From contig NZ_BCNV01000001.1 in assembly GCF_001570725.1 (NCBI RefSeq), forward strand, positions 1,860,001 through 1,924,000: a DNA stretch of 64,000 nucleotides, read 5' to 3'. The translations under genes were made by a program, and so were the position numbers. The DNA is from Paenibacillus amylolyticus (GTDB lineage Bacteria > Bacillota > Bacilli > Paenibacillales > Paenibacillaceae). The notes under the pieces were generated by a model. The model was not told the origin of the DNA, ran no database searches, and worked only from the letters and a program-made list of their open reading frames with translations. This document shows positions 50,789-59,469 of this stretch, one piece after another. Each line of letters opens with the position of its first letter. Positions within the stretch are counted from its first letter, which is position 1.

Positions 50789-51829
50789 TTGATTATAGCT
50801 AAAGCCAGAGCCGTTGACGGACCAGACCAACAATTCAAAAGTGCTGAAATTAAACGACGTGATCTGGATACCAATGATGTATTAATTGAGATTAAATATG
50901 CGGGTATCTGCCATTCTGACATCCATACTGCCCACGGTGAATGGGGTCCTGTGAATTATCCACTCGTTCCTGGACACGAGATTGCCGGCATTGTAACCGA
51001 TGTAGGAACTGGAGTCTCCAAATATAAGGTCGGTGACCGAGTAGGGGTCGGATGTATGGTGGACTCTTGTGGTGAATGTGTTAACTGTCGCAAAGGTGAA
51101 GAGCAATACTGTCTCAAAGGAAATATTCAAACTTACGCTGGAGTAGACAAATACGGTGAGCATACGCAAGGTGGATATTCAACTCATATTGTTGTCGTAG
51201 AGGATTTCGTCGTTCGCATCCCTGATAACATTGCACTTGATGCTGCTGCACCTTTGCTGTGTGCCGGTATTACGACGTATTCACCACTTCATCACTGGGG
51301 AGCTGGCCCAGGTAAGAAGGTTGCCGTTGTAGGTATGGGTGGTCTAGGTCATATGGCTGTCAAAATCGCACATGCGATGGGTGCGGAAGTAACGGTTCTC
51401 TCCCAATCCTTGAGCAAAAAAGAAGATGGACTGCAATTTGGTGCAGATCACTACTTTGCCACAAGCGAACCGGAAACATTCGAGAAACTTGCAGGCACAT
51501 TTGATCTGATGATCAACACAGTAAGTGCGAATATTGATATTAACGCTTATTTCTCACTGCTCACACTTGATGGTACACTCGTGAACGTGGGTGCTCCTGC
51601 TGAGCCACTAGCCGTAAACGTATTTTCTCTTATCGGCCATCGCCGTTCATTCGCAGGTTCCATGATTGGTGGCATCCGTGAGACGCAGGAAATGCTCGAT
51701 TTCTGTGCAGAACATAATATTGCTCCTAACATTGAGGTTATCTCCGCTGACCAGATTGACGAAGCTTACAAACGTGTATTGGCTTCCGACGTAAAATATC
51801 GCTTTGTTATCGATAACAGCACCATGTAA
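50789..51829 (+). CDS. Zinc-dependent alcohol dehydrogenase (AdhA-like)
   Basis: A 346-residue MDR-family enzyme. Catalytic zinc ligands are C41 and the H63-E64 pair; the structural zinc Cys cluster is C-G-E-C-V-N-C...C. The cofactor loop is G-M-G-G-L-G. It resembles the AdhA/YjgB-type aldehyde reductases that use NADP(H). TTG 50789 has AGGAGG upstream. A MerR-type promoter and divergent AdhR-like gene point to induction by aldehydes. Confidence 0.9.
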   Translation: MIIAKARAVDGPDQQFKSAEIKRRDLDTNDVLIEIKYAGICHSDIHTAHGEWGPVNYPLVPGHEIAGIVTDVGTGVSKYKVGDRVGVGCMVDSCGECVNCRKGEEQYCLKGNIQTYAGVDKYGEHTQGGYSTHIVVVEDFVVRIPDNIALDAAAPLLCAGITTYSPLHHWGAGPGKKVAVVGMGGLGHMAVKIAHAMGAEVTVLSQSLSKKEDGLQFGADHYFATSEPETFEKLAGTFDLMINTVSANIDINAYFSLLTLDGTLVNVGAPAEPLAVNVFSLIGHRRSFAGSMIGGIRETQEMLDFCAEHNIAPNIEVISADQIDEAYKRVLASDVKYRFVIDNSTM

Positions 51830-51871
51830 TTGTGAAGTGTGATTATGGATAGTGATAGTTAAAAATAGAAG

Positions 51872-51904
51872 AAAGCAGCTTCCGATAAGGTAAGCTGCTT
51901 TTCT
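51872..51904 (+). terminator. Intrinsic terminator after the alcohol dehydrogenase gene
   Basis: AAAGCAGCTT (51872-51881) and AAGCTGCTTT (51892-51901), then a short T run. Confidence 0.82.
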
Positions 51905-52003
51905 GTTTTGTTCATTGAAGAGGAGGCTATAACCCACCTTCTTATCGCAACGAACAGAAAATACCACCGTCTAATAACTTGAAGAAAACGTGAAAGGAGT
52001 GGG

Positions 52004-52486
52004 GTGAGAAAGATGACAGCATCATTTTCACATCAGCCCGAAGGGTACGAATGTCCATTTTGTCGGATTTGGGGTATCGAGCGACCTGATGAGGGAACAA
52101 AACAAAGGGATATCATCTATCAGAATGAAAAGGTAACGGCATTTATAGCAGGCAAATGGTGGCCAAACAATAAAGGACATGTTCTTATAATTCCTAATCA
52201 ACATTTCGAGAACATCTTTGAACTCCCAGAGGAGTACGCTGTTGAAATCCACCGCGCGGCTCAGCTTACAGCATTTGCAATGAAAAGTACATATGGATGT
52301 GATGGGATTTCTACACGGCAACATAATGAACCTGCTGGCAATCAAGACGTGTGGCATTATCATCTGCATGTTTACCCTAGATACGTGAATGATCAACTGT
52401 ATCTGACAAATGGTTCCCAGTCCGATCCAGATGAACGCGCCTTCTATGCTGATCAGTTGCGTTCTTGGATAAAGGAAAACATTTAA
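52004..52486 (+). CDS. HIT-family protein
   Basis: A 160-residue histidine-triad nucleotide hydrolase/transferase. The triad is H-Y-H-L-H-V-Y-P-R. An N-terminal C-P-F-C-R motif may bind zinc together with the H-N-E-P region. GTG 52004 is 4 bases after AAGGAG; ATG 52013 is an alternative start. The substrate is unknown; HIT proteins often cleave AMP-linked phosphoramidates or dinucleotides. Confidence 0.87.
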   Translation: MRKMTASFSHQPEGYECPFCRIWGIERPDEGTKQRDIIYQNEKVTAFIAGKWWPNNKGHVLIIPNQHFENIFELPEEYAVEIHRAAQLTAFAMKSTYGCDGISTRQHNEPAGNQDVWHYHLHVYPRYVNDQLYLTNGSQSDPDERAFYADQLRSWIKENI

Positions 52487-52614
52487 AGTCTAGCTAGACA
52501 CTTATTTTTTGTTGAGTTATCGGTAGATAAGGGTTTTTGAATTTGATATTCATGATAAAATGAGTTTGAATGTGGCAAAATTAAATAGTATATCTCATGA
52601 TATAGGGGGAAACA

Positions 52615-52986
52615 ATGGAGACCTTTGCAGAATTTATAGCACGCATCGATAATCCGGAACACCAGGCACGAACGGAAGAAGTTTTGAACTGGATCACTGA
52701 AAAATTCCCGAATTTAAAGCAAAAAATAGCCTGGAATCAACCGATGTTTACCGATCATGAGACCTTTATCATTGGCTTTAGTGTATCCAAGCAACATTTG
52801 GCCGTTGCTCCCGAGAAGGCAGGAATTAATCGTTTTTCGGAAGAGATCACGCAGGCGGGGTATGATCACACTAAAGAGTTGGTGCGGATGAAGTGGAAAC
52901 AGGAAATTGATTTTTCGTTACTTGAGCGAATGATTGAGTTTAATATAGCGGACAAGGCAGAATGTTCAACGTTTTGGCGCAAATAA
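52615..52986 (+). CDS. fra: Fra/YdhG frataxin-like iron chaperone (DUF1801)
   Basis: A 123-residue protein of the Fra/YdhG family. The I-A-W-N-Q-P-M-F-T-D-H-x-T-F-I-I-G-F and S-K-Q-H-L-A-V-A-P-E-K stretches agree with B. subtilis YdhG, a frataxin-like iron donor for haem and iron-sulfur synthesis. It is full length. ATAGGGGG precedes ATG 52615. The terminator that follows is shared with the convergent aldo/keto reductase gene. Confidence 0.88.
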   Translation: METFAEFIARIDNPEHQARTEEVLNWITEKFPNLKQKIAWNQPMFTDHETFIIGFSVSKQHLAVAPEKAGINRFSEEITQAGYDHTKELVRMKWKQEIDFSLLERMIEFNIADKAECSTFWRK

Positions 52987-52999
52987 ATGCGATATAAAA

Positions 53000-53041
53000 A
53001 GAAGACCCCCAACTTCCGAGTGCGGAAAGGGGGTCTTCTAT
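53000..53041. terminator. Bidirectional terminator between fra and the aldo/keto reductase gene
   Basis: GAAGACCCCC and GGGGGTCTTC arms with an inner TTCCG/CGGAA pairing; flanking As and a short T stretch. Confidence 0.83.
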
Positions 53042-53058
53042 ATTTTAAGCACAAGCGA

Positions 53059-54039
53059 TTATTGAGCACCTACAACAGGGTGAGGTACATAGGGCTCTTC
53101 AAGGAATGTAACATCTTCTGAAGTCAACTTAACGGAAAGAGCGCCTACCGCATCTTCCAGATGCGATAATTTGGTGGCACCGATAATTGGAGACGCTACA
53201 GTGTCTTTTTGTAGCAACCACGCAAGTGCAATGTGTGTGCGAGGGACACCGTATTTTTCTGCAATGGATGCAACTCGCTCAACAACAAGTCGATCTGCAT
53301 CGCTTGTCGCGTTGTACTTGGATTTCTGAATTTGGTCTGTCTCGGATCGCAGTGTCGATACGGACCAGTCACGGGTTAACCTGCCTGAAGCAAGAGGACT
53401 GTAGGGAGTGACACCTATCTTTTCTTCCTTGCATAAAGGCAACATTTCTCGTTCCTCTTCACGGTAGATGAGGTTCAAGTGGTTTTGCATGGAGACAAAC
53501 TTGGTCCAACCATTTTTCTCTGCTACATGCAATGCTTTTTGGAACTGCCAAGCGAACATGGCTGAAGCCCCAATATATCTTACTTTACCGGACTTCACTA
53601 CATCATGTAAGGCTTCCATGGTTTCTTCAATAGGCGTATTGTAGTCCCAACGATGAATAATATACAGATCCACATAATCGGTTTCCAATCGTTTCAGGCT
53701 TTTATCGATCTCACTCAGGATGGCTTTTCTGGAAAGGCCAGAACCGTTGGGTCCTTGATGCATTTGTCCGTGTACTTTGGTTGCAATCACAACCTCATCC
53801 CGATTCGCGTAATCCTTTAACGCCCGACCAAGATACTCCTCGCTCGTACCCAGAGAGTATATATTGGCTGTATCGAAGAAATTAATGCCTAGATCCAACG
53901 CTTTTTTGATCACGGGACGAGAGTCTTCTTCATTCAGTACCCATTCATGAACCCATTTACTGGCATCCCCAAATCCCATACATCCCAGGCAAAATCGAGA
54001 TACGTCCAAGCCTGTGTTACCAAGTTTAGTATATTCCAT
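53059..54039 (-). CDS. Aldo/keto reductase
   Basis: A 326-residue TIM-barrel NAD(P)H-dependent reductase. The catalytic residues are D in F-F-D-T-A-N-I-Y and the Y four residues on, then K in V-V-I-A-T-K-V and H in Y-I-I-H-R-W. It fits the YogS/YhdN-like group acting on aldehydes and methylglyoxal. Start ATG 54039. It stands alone; the AraC gene at 48288 is a possible regulator. Confidence 0.9.
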   Translation of the reverse strand: MEYTKLGNTGLDVSRFCLGCMGFGDASKWVHEWVLNEEDSRPVIKKALDLGINFFDTANIYSLGTSEEYLGRALKDYANRDEVVIATKVHGQMHQGPNGSGLSRKAILSEIDKSLKRLETDYVDLYIIHRWDYNTPIEETMEALHDVVKSGKVRYIGASAMFAWQFQKALHVAEKNGWTKFVSMQNHLNLIYREEEREMLPLCKEEKIGVTPYSPLASGRLTRDWSVSTLRSETDQIQKSKYNATSDADRLVVERVASIAEKYGVPRTHIALAWLLQKDTVASPIIGATKLSHLEDAVGALSVKLTSEDVTFLEEPYVPHPVVGAQ

Positions 54040-54214
54040 GTTATGTTCAAATCCTTTCTAATGTTTATTATTACCACCTGTATGGTGATCTATTTACACA
54101 TTATTATGTCATAACCAATGAACTAACCTGTACCACATTTCTATCAAACTTTTGCCTAATCCTATCACAATCTCTGAATCTGAATCAGTTGAGTCTATTG
54201 AAGTTCTTATATAA

Positions 54215-54263
54215 AAGAACAAGCCATTCGTTTCTCCATTGGAGATTCAAATGGCTTGTTCAT
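54215..54263 (-). terminator. Terminator of the NmrA-like gene
   Basis: GAACAAGCCATT (54217-54228) and AATGGCTTGTTC (54250-54261) pair perfectly; TTTTATAT follows on the minus strand. Confidence 0.8.
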
Positions 54264-54296
54264 GAATAGCAGGCGAGAGGGAATTTCCAATTAAAA

Positions 54297-55178
54297 TTAT
54301 TGTTTAATCATTGTTTGATGAATCCAATCACTTATCTTGGTTAATTTAAGATTGGCTTTGATGTTATCCTCCAACTCTTCATACCGTGGAAGAAGATCGG
54401 TATGCCCATCGATCCATTGGTACAATCCTTTAAGACCTGCTGCTGTCTCACTTCCCAACAAAGGCTGAATCGCTGCTTCAAAATGATCAAAAGGTAGAGA
54501 CATGAAGCTGATCTCTTCACCTAATACAGCACTGAATTGTTCCGCTAATTGTGCACCTGTCAGGGCTTCTAATCCGGGTGCTGGGATGATGCTTCCTGCC
54601 AATTCCGAATGAGTCAGGGCATAATAGTGGAATTGAGCAGCATCATTTAAGCTAATCCAGGAGATGGGCTTGTCTGATGGTACAGGGTAGGCCAAAACGC
54701 CATTGTTCAGTATTCCAGGAATCAGGAAGTTTTCCAAGTATACAATGGGTTCCACAATGATATATGGAAGACCACTTTGCTGCAATTCATGGATAACTTC
54801 ACGTTTCAATTCAATTCCCTTGGAATGGGTGATAGGTTCAGGAACATAGGTACCGGTGTTAACTACAATTAATTTAACGTTTGCCTGTATAGCAGCATCA
54901 ATTGCATTTTTGGTATATTGTCTGATCTTATCCGAATTGAACTCCACCGGCAGGTTTAGGAATACTTTACTTACACCTTCATGCGCCGCATGGAGCTGTT
55001 CCACATCTGATAAATCCCCGATGAAAGCTTCAATGTTTTGTTCCTTTAGTGTTTTGGCTGTTTCCTCATTTCGAGTGATTGTGCGAACCTCACAACCGTT
55101 TTGAACGAGTAATTGAGCGACAGCTCCGCCTTGGGAGCCCGATGCTCCATATACTAAAAATCGATCATTCTGTGTCAT
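54297..55178 (-). CDS. NmrA-like NAD(P)-binding protein
   Basis: A 293-residue atypical SDR of the NmrA/HSCARG group. The N-terminal cofactor motif is Y-G-A-S-G-S-Q-G-G-A; no Y-x-x-x-K catalytic motif stands out. These proteins act as NADP(H) redox sensors or quinone/aldehyde reductases. ATG 55178 is the start that begins right at the Rossmann fold, although GAAAGGAAG is 12 bases away. An 18-bp dyad at 55294 and the HxlR gene directly upstream suggest co-regulation. Confidence 0.82.
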   Translation of the reverse strand: MTQNDRFLVYGASGSQGGAVAQLLVQNGCEVRTITRNEETAKTLKEQNIEAFIGDLSDVEQLHAAHEGVSKVFLNLPVEFNSDKIRQYTKNAIDAAIQANVKLIVVNTGTYVPEPITHSKGIELKREVIHELQQSGLPYIIVEPIVYLENFLIPGILNNGVLAYPVPSDKPISWISLNDAAQFHYYALTHSELAGSIIPAPGLEALTGAQLAEQFSAVLGEEISFMSLPFDHFEAAIQPLLGSETAAGLKGLYQWIDGHTDLLPRYEELEDNIKANLKLTKISDWIHQTMIKQ

Positions 55179-55293
55179 AGTGGTCGATAACTTCCTTTCA
55201 ATATGTGATTGGAATGGATGAGTTAGCACTCAGCATTGACCTCAGCATAACGGATTTAGAATAGGAGCGTAAGTACGCACATTAATGATATAA

Positions 55294-55311
55294 AGTATCC
55301 CTTGAGATACT
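55294..55311. promoter_or_regulatory. HxlR-type dyad upstream of the NmrA-like gene
   Basis: AGTATC-CCTTGA-GATACT, perfect 6-bp arms, between the hxlR stop and the NmrA-like gene, about 116 bases before its start. Confidence 0.5.
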
Positions 55312-55324
55312 ATGGGAAGGCGTA

Positions 55325-55642
55325 TTACATATGTTTCGCTCCCCAATCACCTAACTGAAACAAGATCGAAGTCAGACTTTGTCCTTTTTCTGTCAGGGAA
55401 TATTCGACTTTAGGCGGAACTACAGGGTGAGTAACACGGTTTATCAAACCGGCTTCTTCAAGTTCTCGTAGTTGCCTGGTTAACGTACGATGCGTAATGG
55501 GGTCAAGCATTTTCTGCAATTCATTGAATCGAATTGTTGAATGGCGGATGAGTCGGTTTATAATTAATAGCTTCCATTTTCCACCAATCATACTTACTGC
55601 AAACTCAACAGGACACCGGTCCTCCACAGGTTCTATATTCAT
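55325..55642 (-). CDS. HxlR-family transcriptional regulator
   Basis: A 105-residue regulator with I-G-G-K-W-K-L-L-I-I-N-R-L and T-H-R-T-L-T-R-Q-L. It has a Cys at residue 9 (E-D-R-C-P-V), the position used for redox sensing in YodB-type members. It is encoded upstream of and co-directional with the NmrA-like gene, so it probably controls it. Confidence 0.87.
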   Translation of the reverse strand: MNIEPVEDRCPVEFAVSMIGGKWKLLIINRLIRHSTIRFNELQKMLDPITHRTLTRQLRELEEAGLINRVTHPVVPPKVEYSLTEKGQSLTSILFQLGDWGAKHM

Positions 55643-55762
55643 ATTTATGTATCCCTCCCAAAAGCATCAACTCATGTTTCATGTTTTGTTCATTTTATCG
55701 AATTTATAAAAGGGTGTATAGCTTACAGCGCATTCAAGGTATGAGCCATGCCCAGGACATAA

Positions 55763-55798
55763 AAAAAGATGCCCCAAGTGTAGCTCAAAGGACATCTT
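55763..55798 (-). terminator. Unpaired minus-strand terminator hairpin
   Basis: On the minus strand, AAGATGTCC and GGCATCTT arms (one bulge) are followed by TTTTTTTAT. No minus-strand gene ends here. Confidence 0.5.
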
Positions 55799-55845
55799 AT
55801 TCGATATAATTTATTGTTCAATTCAGACAGAGAAGAAAAAAAGCA

Positions 55846-55874
55846 TTGAACGTGAAAAAAAGCCATGATATAAT
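55846..55874 (+). promoter_or_regulatory. helD promoter
   Basis: TTGAAC (55846-55851), 17 bp, TATAAT (55869-55874). Confidence 0.7.
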
Positions 55875-56011
55875 CTATAGCGCAATTGACATTTCCATTA
55901 AATATAAAGGGTGAATCATTATTTCTCCTAATTTAATTTTACATCCGACATTGCGATTTGTCAATGCTCTTTTTTTGGTCCTAATAAATGGAAAAGGGAG
56001 TGGACTTATTC

Positions 56012-58426
56012 ATGGATAAAACAAACGAATGGAAGTTGGAAGAGGAAAGACTGTTTCAGGTGAGGAACAAACTTCAGGCACGACTCGACGAGTTGGAGCC
56101 GAAGGTTGCCGGACTGCATGAACAGGCTGCCGAAATTCGTAAACGCTTCTGGGAAGAAGTGACGATTAACACGGGCTCGTATACGGATTTTGAAGATGCA
56201 TTCTATACCATTAATCAGCAGTCCAGAGTGTTGGCCGAGAGGGAGCGCGGGCACAAGCTGTTAACACAACAATGGAAAAATACTAAGAGACTGCTTCCGA
56301 CGCCGTACTTTGGTCGCTTCGACTATAAGGAAAAAGGCATGACATTTACTGAACAGATCTACATTGGCGTATCATCTTTCATGGATGAGGATGGATTGAA
56401 CTTTCTAATCTATGACTGGAGAACGCCAATTGCGAGTCTGTACTATGATCACTCTCCCGGGCCAGCAGGCTATGACACACCTTCAGGACGAATTGAGGGC
56501 AAGATGGAGCTCAAGCGTCAATTCCAGATCCAGCATGGGCAGCTTCATAGCATGTTTGATTCTACTGAGACAATTGGTGACGAATTGTTGCAGCAAGTGC
56601 TCGCCAAAGGTGCAGACTCACAAATGAAGAGTATTGTAGCAACCATCCAGAAGGAACAAAACGCCATTATCCGTGATGACCGAAGCCGCATGCTTATCGT
56701 TCAAGGGGCAGCTGGCAGTGGCAAGACATCAGCTGCGTTACAGCGAGTCGCCTACTTACTGTACAAACACCGCCAGACTGTCAAAGCAGATCAAATAGTG
56801 CTTTTCTCGCCAAATCCGATGTTTACGAGTTATATCTCGACTGTGCTCCCGGAACTTGGGGAAGAGAACATGCAGCAGACGACTTTTCAGGAATATCTGA
56901 ACTATTGGTTGGATTCCTCCTTACGACCAGAGGATGCCTTTGATCAGATTGAATATGTGCTGACAGCCCAAGAAGATCCAGGTTATGACGCTCGTCTCGA
57001 GGCGATCAAGTACAAAGCTTCCGAGACATTCCTGCAAGTGCTCCAAAACTACGGCACGTGGCTGGGGCGAGAGGGCATGCTGTTCAATGGCATTCAATTT
57101 CGGGGCCGTGAATTCATCACTGCGGACCGAATTAAGACCCAATTTTACAGTTTGGATCAAAATCTTACCTTGTCCAACCGTATTCTTCTTTTGCAGGAAT
57201 GGTTGTTGAGAGAACTTGTGACGTTGGAACGATTGGAGCGGGAGGCAGACTGGGTTCAGGAGGAGTTGAATTATCTAGACACGGATGAGTATGTGGAAGC
57301 TTTTGGCATGCTGCATAAAGAAAAGGCTGTATTCGATGTGGCGGAAAAATATGCAGCCCGCGAGAACGGAAATAACAGGGCAGGGCAAGATGAGGGTGCC
57401 TTCGACTTTGCAGAGCGGGAAGAGGAACTTCTTCGTCAGAAATTGGTGAAAGGTATGTTTAAACCGTTAAGGAAGAGTATACGGAAATTCCAGTTCGTGG
57501 ATGTAAAAGGCATCTATGAACAACTCTTTGCGGATGAAGCCACATATAGGGAACAGACGAACGGGGCAATCCCCCCGCAGCATTGGCCTGAGATTTCTAA
57601 ACAGACCAAGGCAATGATCCTCCAGAACAAGCTGTTCCATGAGGATGCTACTCCTTATTTATATGTAAAAGAGATGATCGAAGGCGTCCGTACGAACACA
57701 GAGATTCGTTATGTCTTTGTCGATGAAGGCCAGGATTATTCGACGTTTCAATATGAATATCTCAAAAAGCTGTTTCCTCGTGCCCGCATGACGGTGCTGG
57801 GGGATTTCGGGCAAGCGATCTTTATGCAGGCTACGGATTTGGCAGCATCCAACTCGCCACTGGTTCACCTTTACGGAGAAGCCGAAACTACATTAATACG
57901 CCTGGTACGCAGTTATCGTTCAACCAGAGAAATTGTTGAATTTACGAAATGCATGCTGCCAGGGGGAGAAGAGATCAGGCCGTTTGAAAGGGGAGATCAG
58001 AAGCCTCTTTTAACAAGACTGAAGGACGATAAATTGCGTAGTGCGCAGATTCTCGCAGACATCGCCTCGCTTAAGGCGGAGGGGTTCGATTCCATCGCTG
58101 TGATTACGAAGACTGCGGCTGAAAGCCATGACGCCTATGAAAGTTTACGAAGTCAAGGCGGCGAAGGGTTACAGCTCATAACAAAGGACACACAGATTTT
58201 TGAAAAAGGAATCATGGTTATTCCTGTGTACCTCGCCAAAGGCGTTGAGTTCGATGCTGTCCTGGTCTATGATGCTTCACCCGAAGACTACAGCCAGGAA
58301 TATGATCGGAAGCTTCTGTATACAGCATGCACACGGGCCATGCACCGACTTCATCTATATAGTACTAGCGAGTGGTCACCTTTTGTGCAGGCGTTGCCTG
58401 CGAATCTGTATGACATAAAATCATAA
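56012..58426 (+). CDS. helD: HelD-like RNA polymerase recycling ATPase
   Basis: An 804-residue UvrD/Rep-like superfamily 1 helicase relative. The N-terminal coiled coil (about 1-110) and the Y-F-G-R-F-D and Y-D-W-R-T-P-I-A-S-L segments are typical of HelD, which frees RNA polymerase from DNA. Walker A is G-A-A-G-S-G-K-T-S (about 241-249) and motif II is D-E-G-Q-D-Y. ATG 56012 follows AAGGGAG; the upstream in-frame ATG 55988 has no ribosome site. A terminator lies at 58464. Confidence 0.93.
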   Translation: MDKTNEWKLEEERLFQVRNKLQARLDELEPKVAGLHEQAAEIRKRFWEEVTINTGSYTDFEDAFYTINQQSRVLAERERGHKLLTQQWKNTKRLLPTPYFGRFDYKEKGMTFTEQIYIGVSSFMDEDGLNFLIYDWRTPIASLYYDHSPGPAGYDTPSGRIEGKMELKRQFQIQHGQLHSMFDSTETIGDELLQQVLAKGADSQMKSIVATIQKEQNAIIRDDRSRMLIVQGAAGSGKTSAALQRVAYLLYKHRQTVKADQIVLFSPNPMFTSYISTVLPELGEENMQQTTFQEYLNYWLDSSLRPEDAFDQIEYVLTAQEDPGYDARLEAIKYKASETFLQVLQNYGTWLGREGMLFNGIQFRGREFITADRIKTQFYSLDQNLTLSNRILLLQEWLLRELVTLERLEREADWVQEELNYLDTDEYVEAFGMLHKEKAVFDVAEKYAARENGNNRAGQDEGAFDFAEREEELLRQKLVKGMFKPLRKSIRKFQFVDVKGIYEQLFADEATYREQTNGAIPPQHWPEISKQTKAMILQNKLFHEDATPYLYVKEMIEGVRTNTEIRYVFVDEGQDYSTFQYEYLKKLFPRARMTVLGDFGQAIFMQATDLAASNSPLVHLYGEAETTLIRLVRSYRSTREIVEFTKCMLPGGEEIRPFERGDQKPLLTRLKDDKLRSAQILADIASLKAEGFDSIAVITKTAAESHDAYESLRSQGGEGLQLITKDTQIFEKGIMVIPVYLAKGVEFDAVLVYDASPEDYSQEYDRKLLYTACTRAMHRLHLYSTSEWSPFVQALPANLYDIKS

Positions 58427-58463
58427 TCCATATGTAAATCCGTTCTCAATGATGGACCAAAGA

Positions 58464-58510
58464 AAGATGCTCGGAGCCTTATTTCAAAGGTTATCGGGCA
58501 TCTTCTTTTT
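58464..58510 (+). terminator. Intrinsic terminator after helD
   Basis: AAGATGC (58464-58470) and GCATCTT (58498-58504), then CTTTTT. Confidence 0.72.
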
Positions 58511-58538
58511 ATGAAGACATGAATCATAAAAGTTATTC

Positions 58539-58567
58539 TTTACTGATCGTTCTTAATGTGATAGATT
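58539..58567 (+). promoter_or_regulatory. SDR promoter, near-identical to the tetR promoter
   Basis: TTTACT (58539-58544), 17 bp, TAGATT (58562-58567). Same design and spacer as 49454-49482. Confidence 0.7.
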
Positions 58568-58577
58568 GTTATTGGGA

Positions 58578-58603
58578 GTTATGAGAATGATCATTCCCAT
58601 AAC
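58578..58603. promoter_or_regulatory. 26-bp palindrome, TetR-operator candidate
   Basis: Centred on GAATGATCATTC with GTTATG and CATAAC ends; only one of 13 pairs is mismatched. It lies in the SDR leader. Confidence 0.65.
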
Positions 58604-58647
58604 AGCTCGAAAATGAATGAATTCTCAATGAGAGGGAGTAATAATAA

Positions 58648-59352
58648 ATGAATATTTCCAAACAAGTTGCTATTGTAAGTGGGGCTAATCGAGGGTTGGG
58701 CAAGGAACTTGCTCTTGAATTGCTGGCGCGGGGAACCAAAGTTTACGCTGGCGCACGAAACCCTGAATCCATTGATCTGCCGGGGGCTATTCCACTGCAA
58801 CTCGATATTACGGATCCACAATCTGTCATGGCTGCTGCTGAGGTAGCTAGTGATGTAACCCTTCTAATCAATAATGCTGGTTCCGCTACGGGTGCTTCTC
58901 TGCTCACAGGTGAGCTGAACGATATTCACTTGGAGTTCAATACACATGTATTCGGTACGCTTTCAATGATTCGTGCGTTTGCACCGGTGATAGAGAAGAA
59001 TGGGGGCGGTTCGATACTGAATATCCTGTCCGCTCTATCTTGGCTCAGCCTTGGTAACTCAGGTGCATATTCAGCTGCAAAATCCGCTCAGTGGGGAATT
59101 ACGAATGCATTACGTCTGGAGTTAGCCCCTAAGAACGTTAGCGTTGCCGGATTGCACGTAGCGTTCATGGATACGGATATGACGGCAGGTATCGACGCAC
59201 CGAAAACGAGCCCAACGGATATTGCTAAAATTGCAATAGATTCCATCGAAGCGGATCTCTACGAGATTATTGCTGATGATACTAGTCGGAATGTACAACA
59301 GGGTCTTGCCGGTGGTGTTGCTGCCCTTTACCCGCAATTGTTTCAAAAATAG
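58648..59352 (+). CDS. Short-chain dehydrogenase/reductase (SDR)
   Basis: A 234-residue classical SDR: S-G-A-N-R-G-L-G (about 11-18), N-N-A-G, and Y-S-A-A-K as the catalytic pair. Substrate unknown. GAGGGAG is 9 bases before ATG 58648. The promoter and 26-bp palindrome suggest control by the TetR protein encoded at 49503. Confidence 0.9.
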   Translation: MNISKQVAIVSGANRGLGKELALELLARGTKVYAGARNPESIDLPGAIPLQLDITDPQSVMAAAEVASDVTLLINNAGSATGASLLTGELNDIHLEFNTHVFGTLSMIRAFAPVIEKNGGGSILNILSALSWLSLGNSGAYSAAKSAQWGITNALRLELAPKNVSVAGLHVAFMDTDMTAGIDAPKTSPTDIAKIAIDSIEADLYEIIADDTSRNVQQGLAGGVAALYPQLFQK

Positions 59353-59386
59353 AGAGGTGTAGATGCATTTTCTCGCTATAAATAAA

Positions 59387-59414
59387 CAACCCCCACCAGA
59401 TATGGTGGGGGTTG
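59387..59414. terminator. Terminator between SDR and the sugar ABC genes
   Basis: CAACCCCCACCA (59387-59398) and TGGTGGGGGTTG (59403-59414), perfect 12-bp arms; the T-rich tail is on the minus strand. Confidence 0.82.
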
Positions 59415-59469
59415 AGTACGTCATGAATACTCCAATTCTATTCCCTCAAGAACGGTGACAATATAAGGT

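Larger units (their letters stand above)
55643..56011. other. Region between hxlR and helD
   Basis: It holds a hairpin with a T run on the minus strand (55763-55798), the helD promoter at 55846-55874 and a leader of about 130 bases with alternative hairpins. No ORF is supported. Confidence 0.55.
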
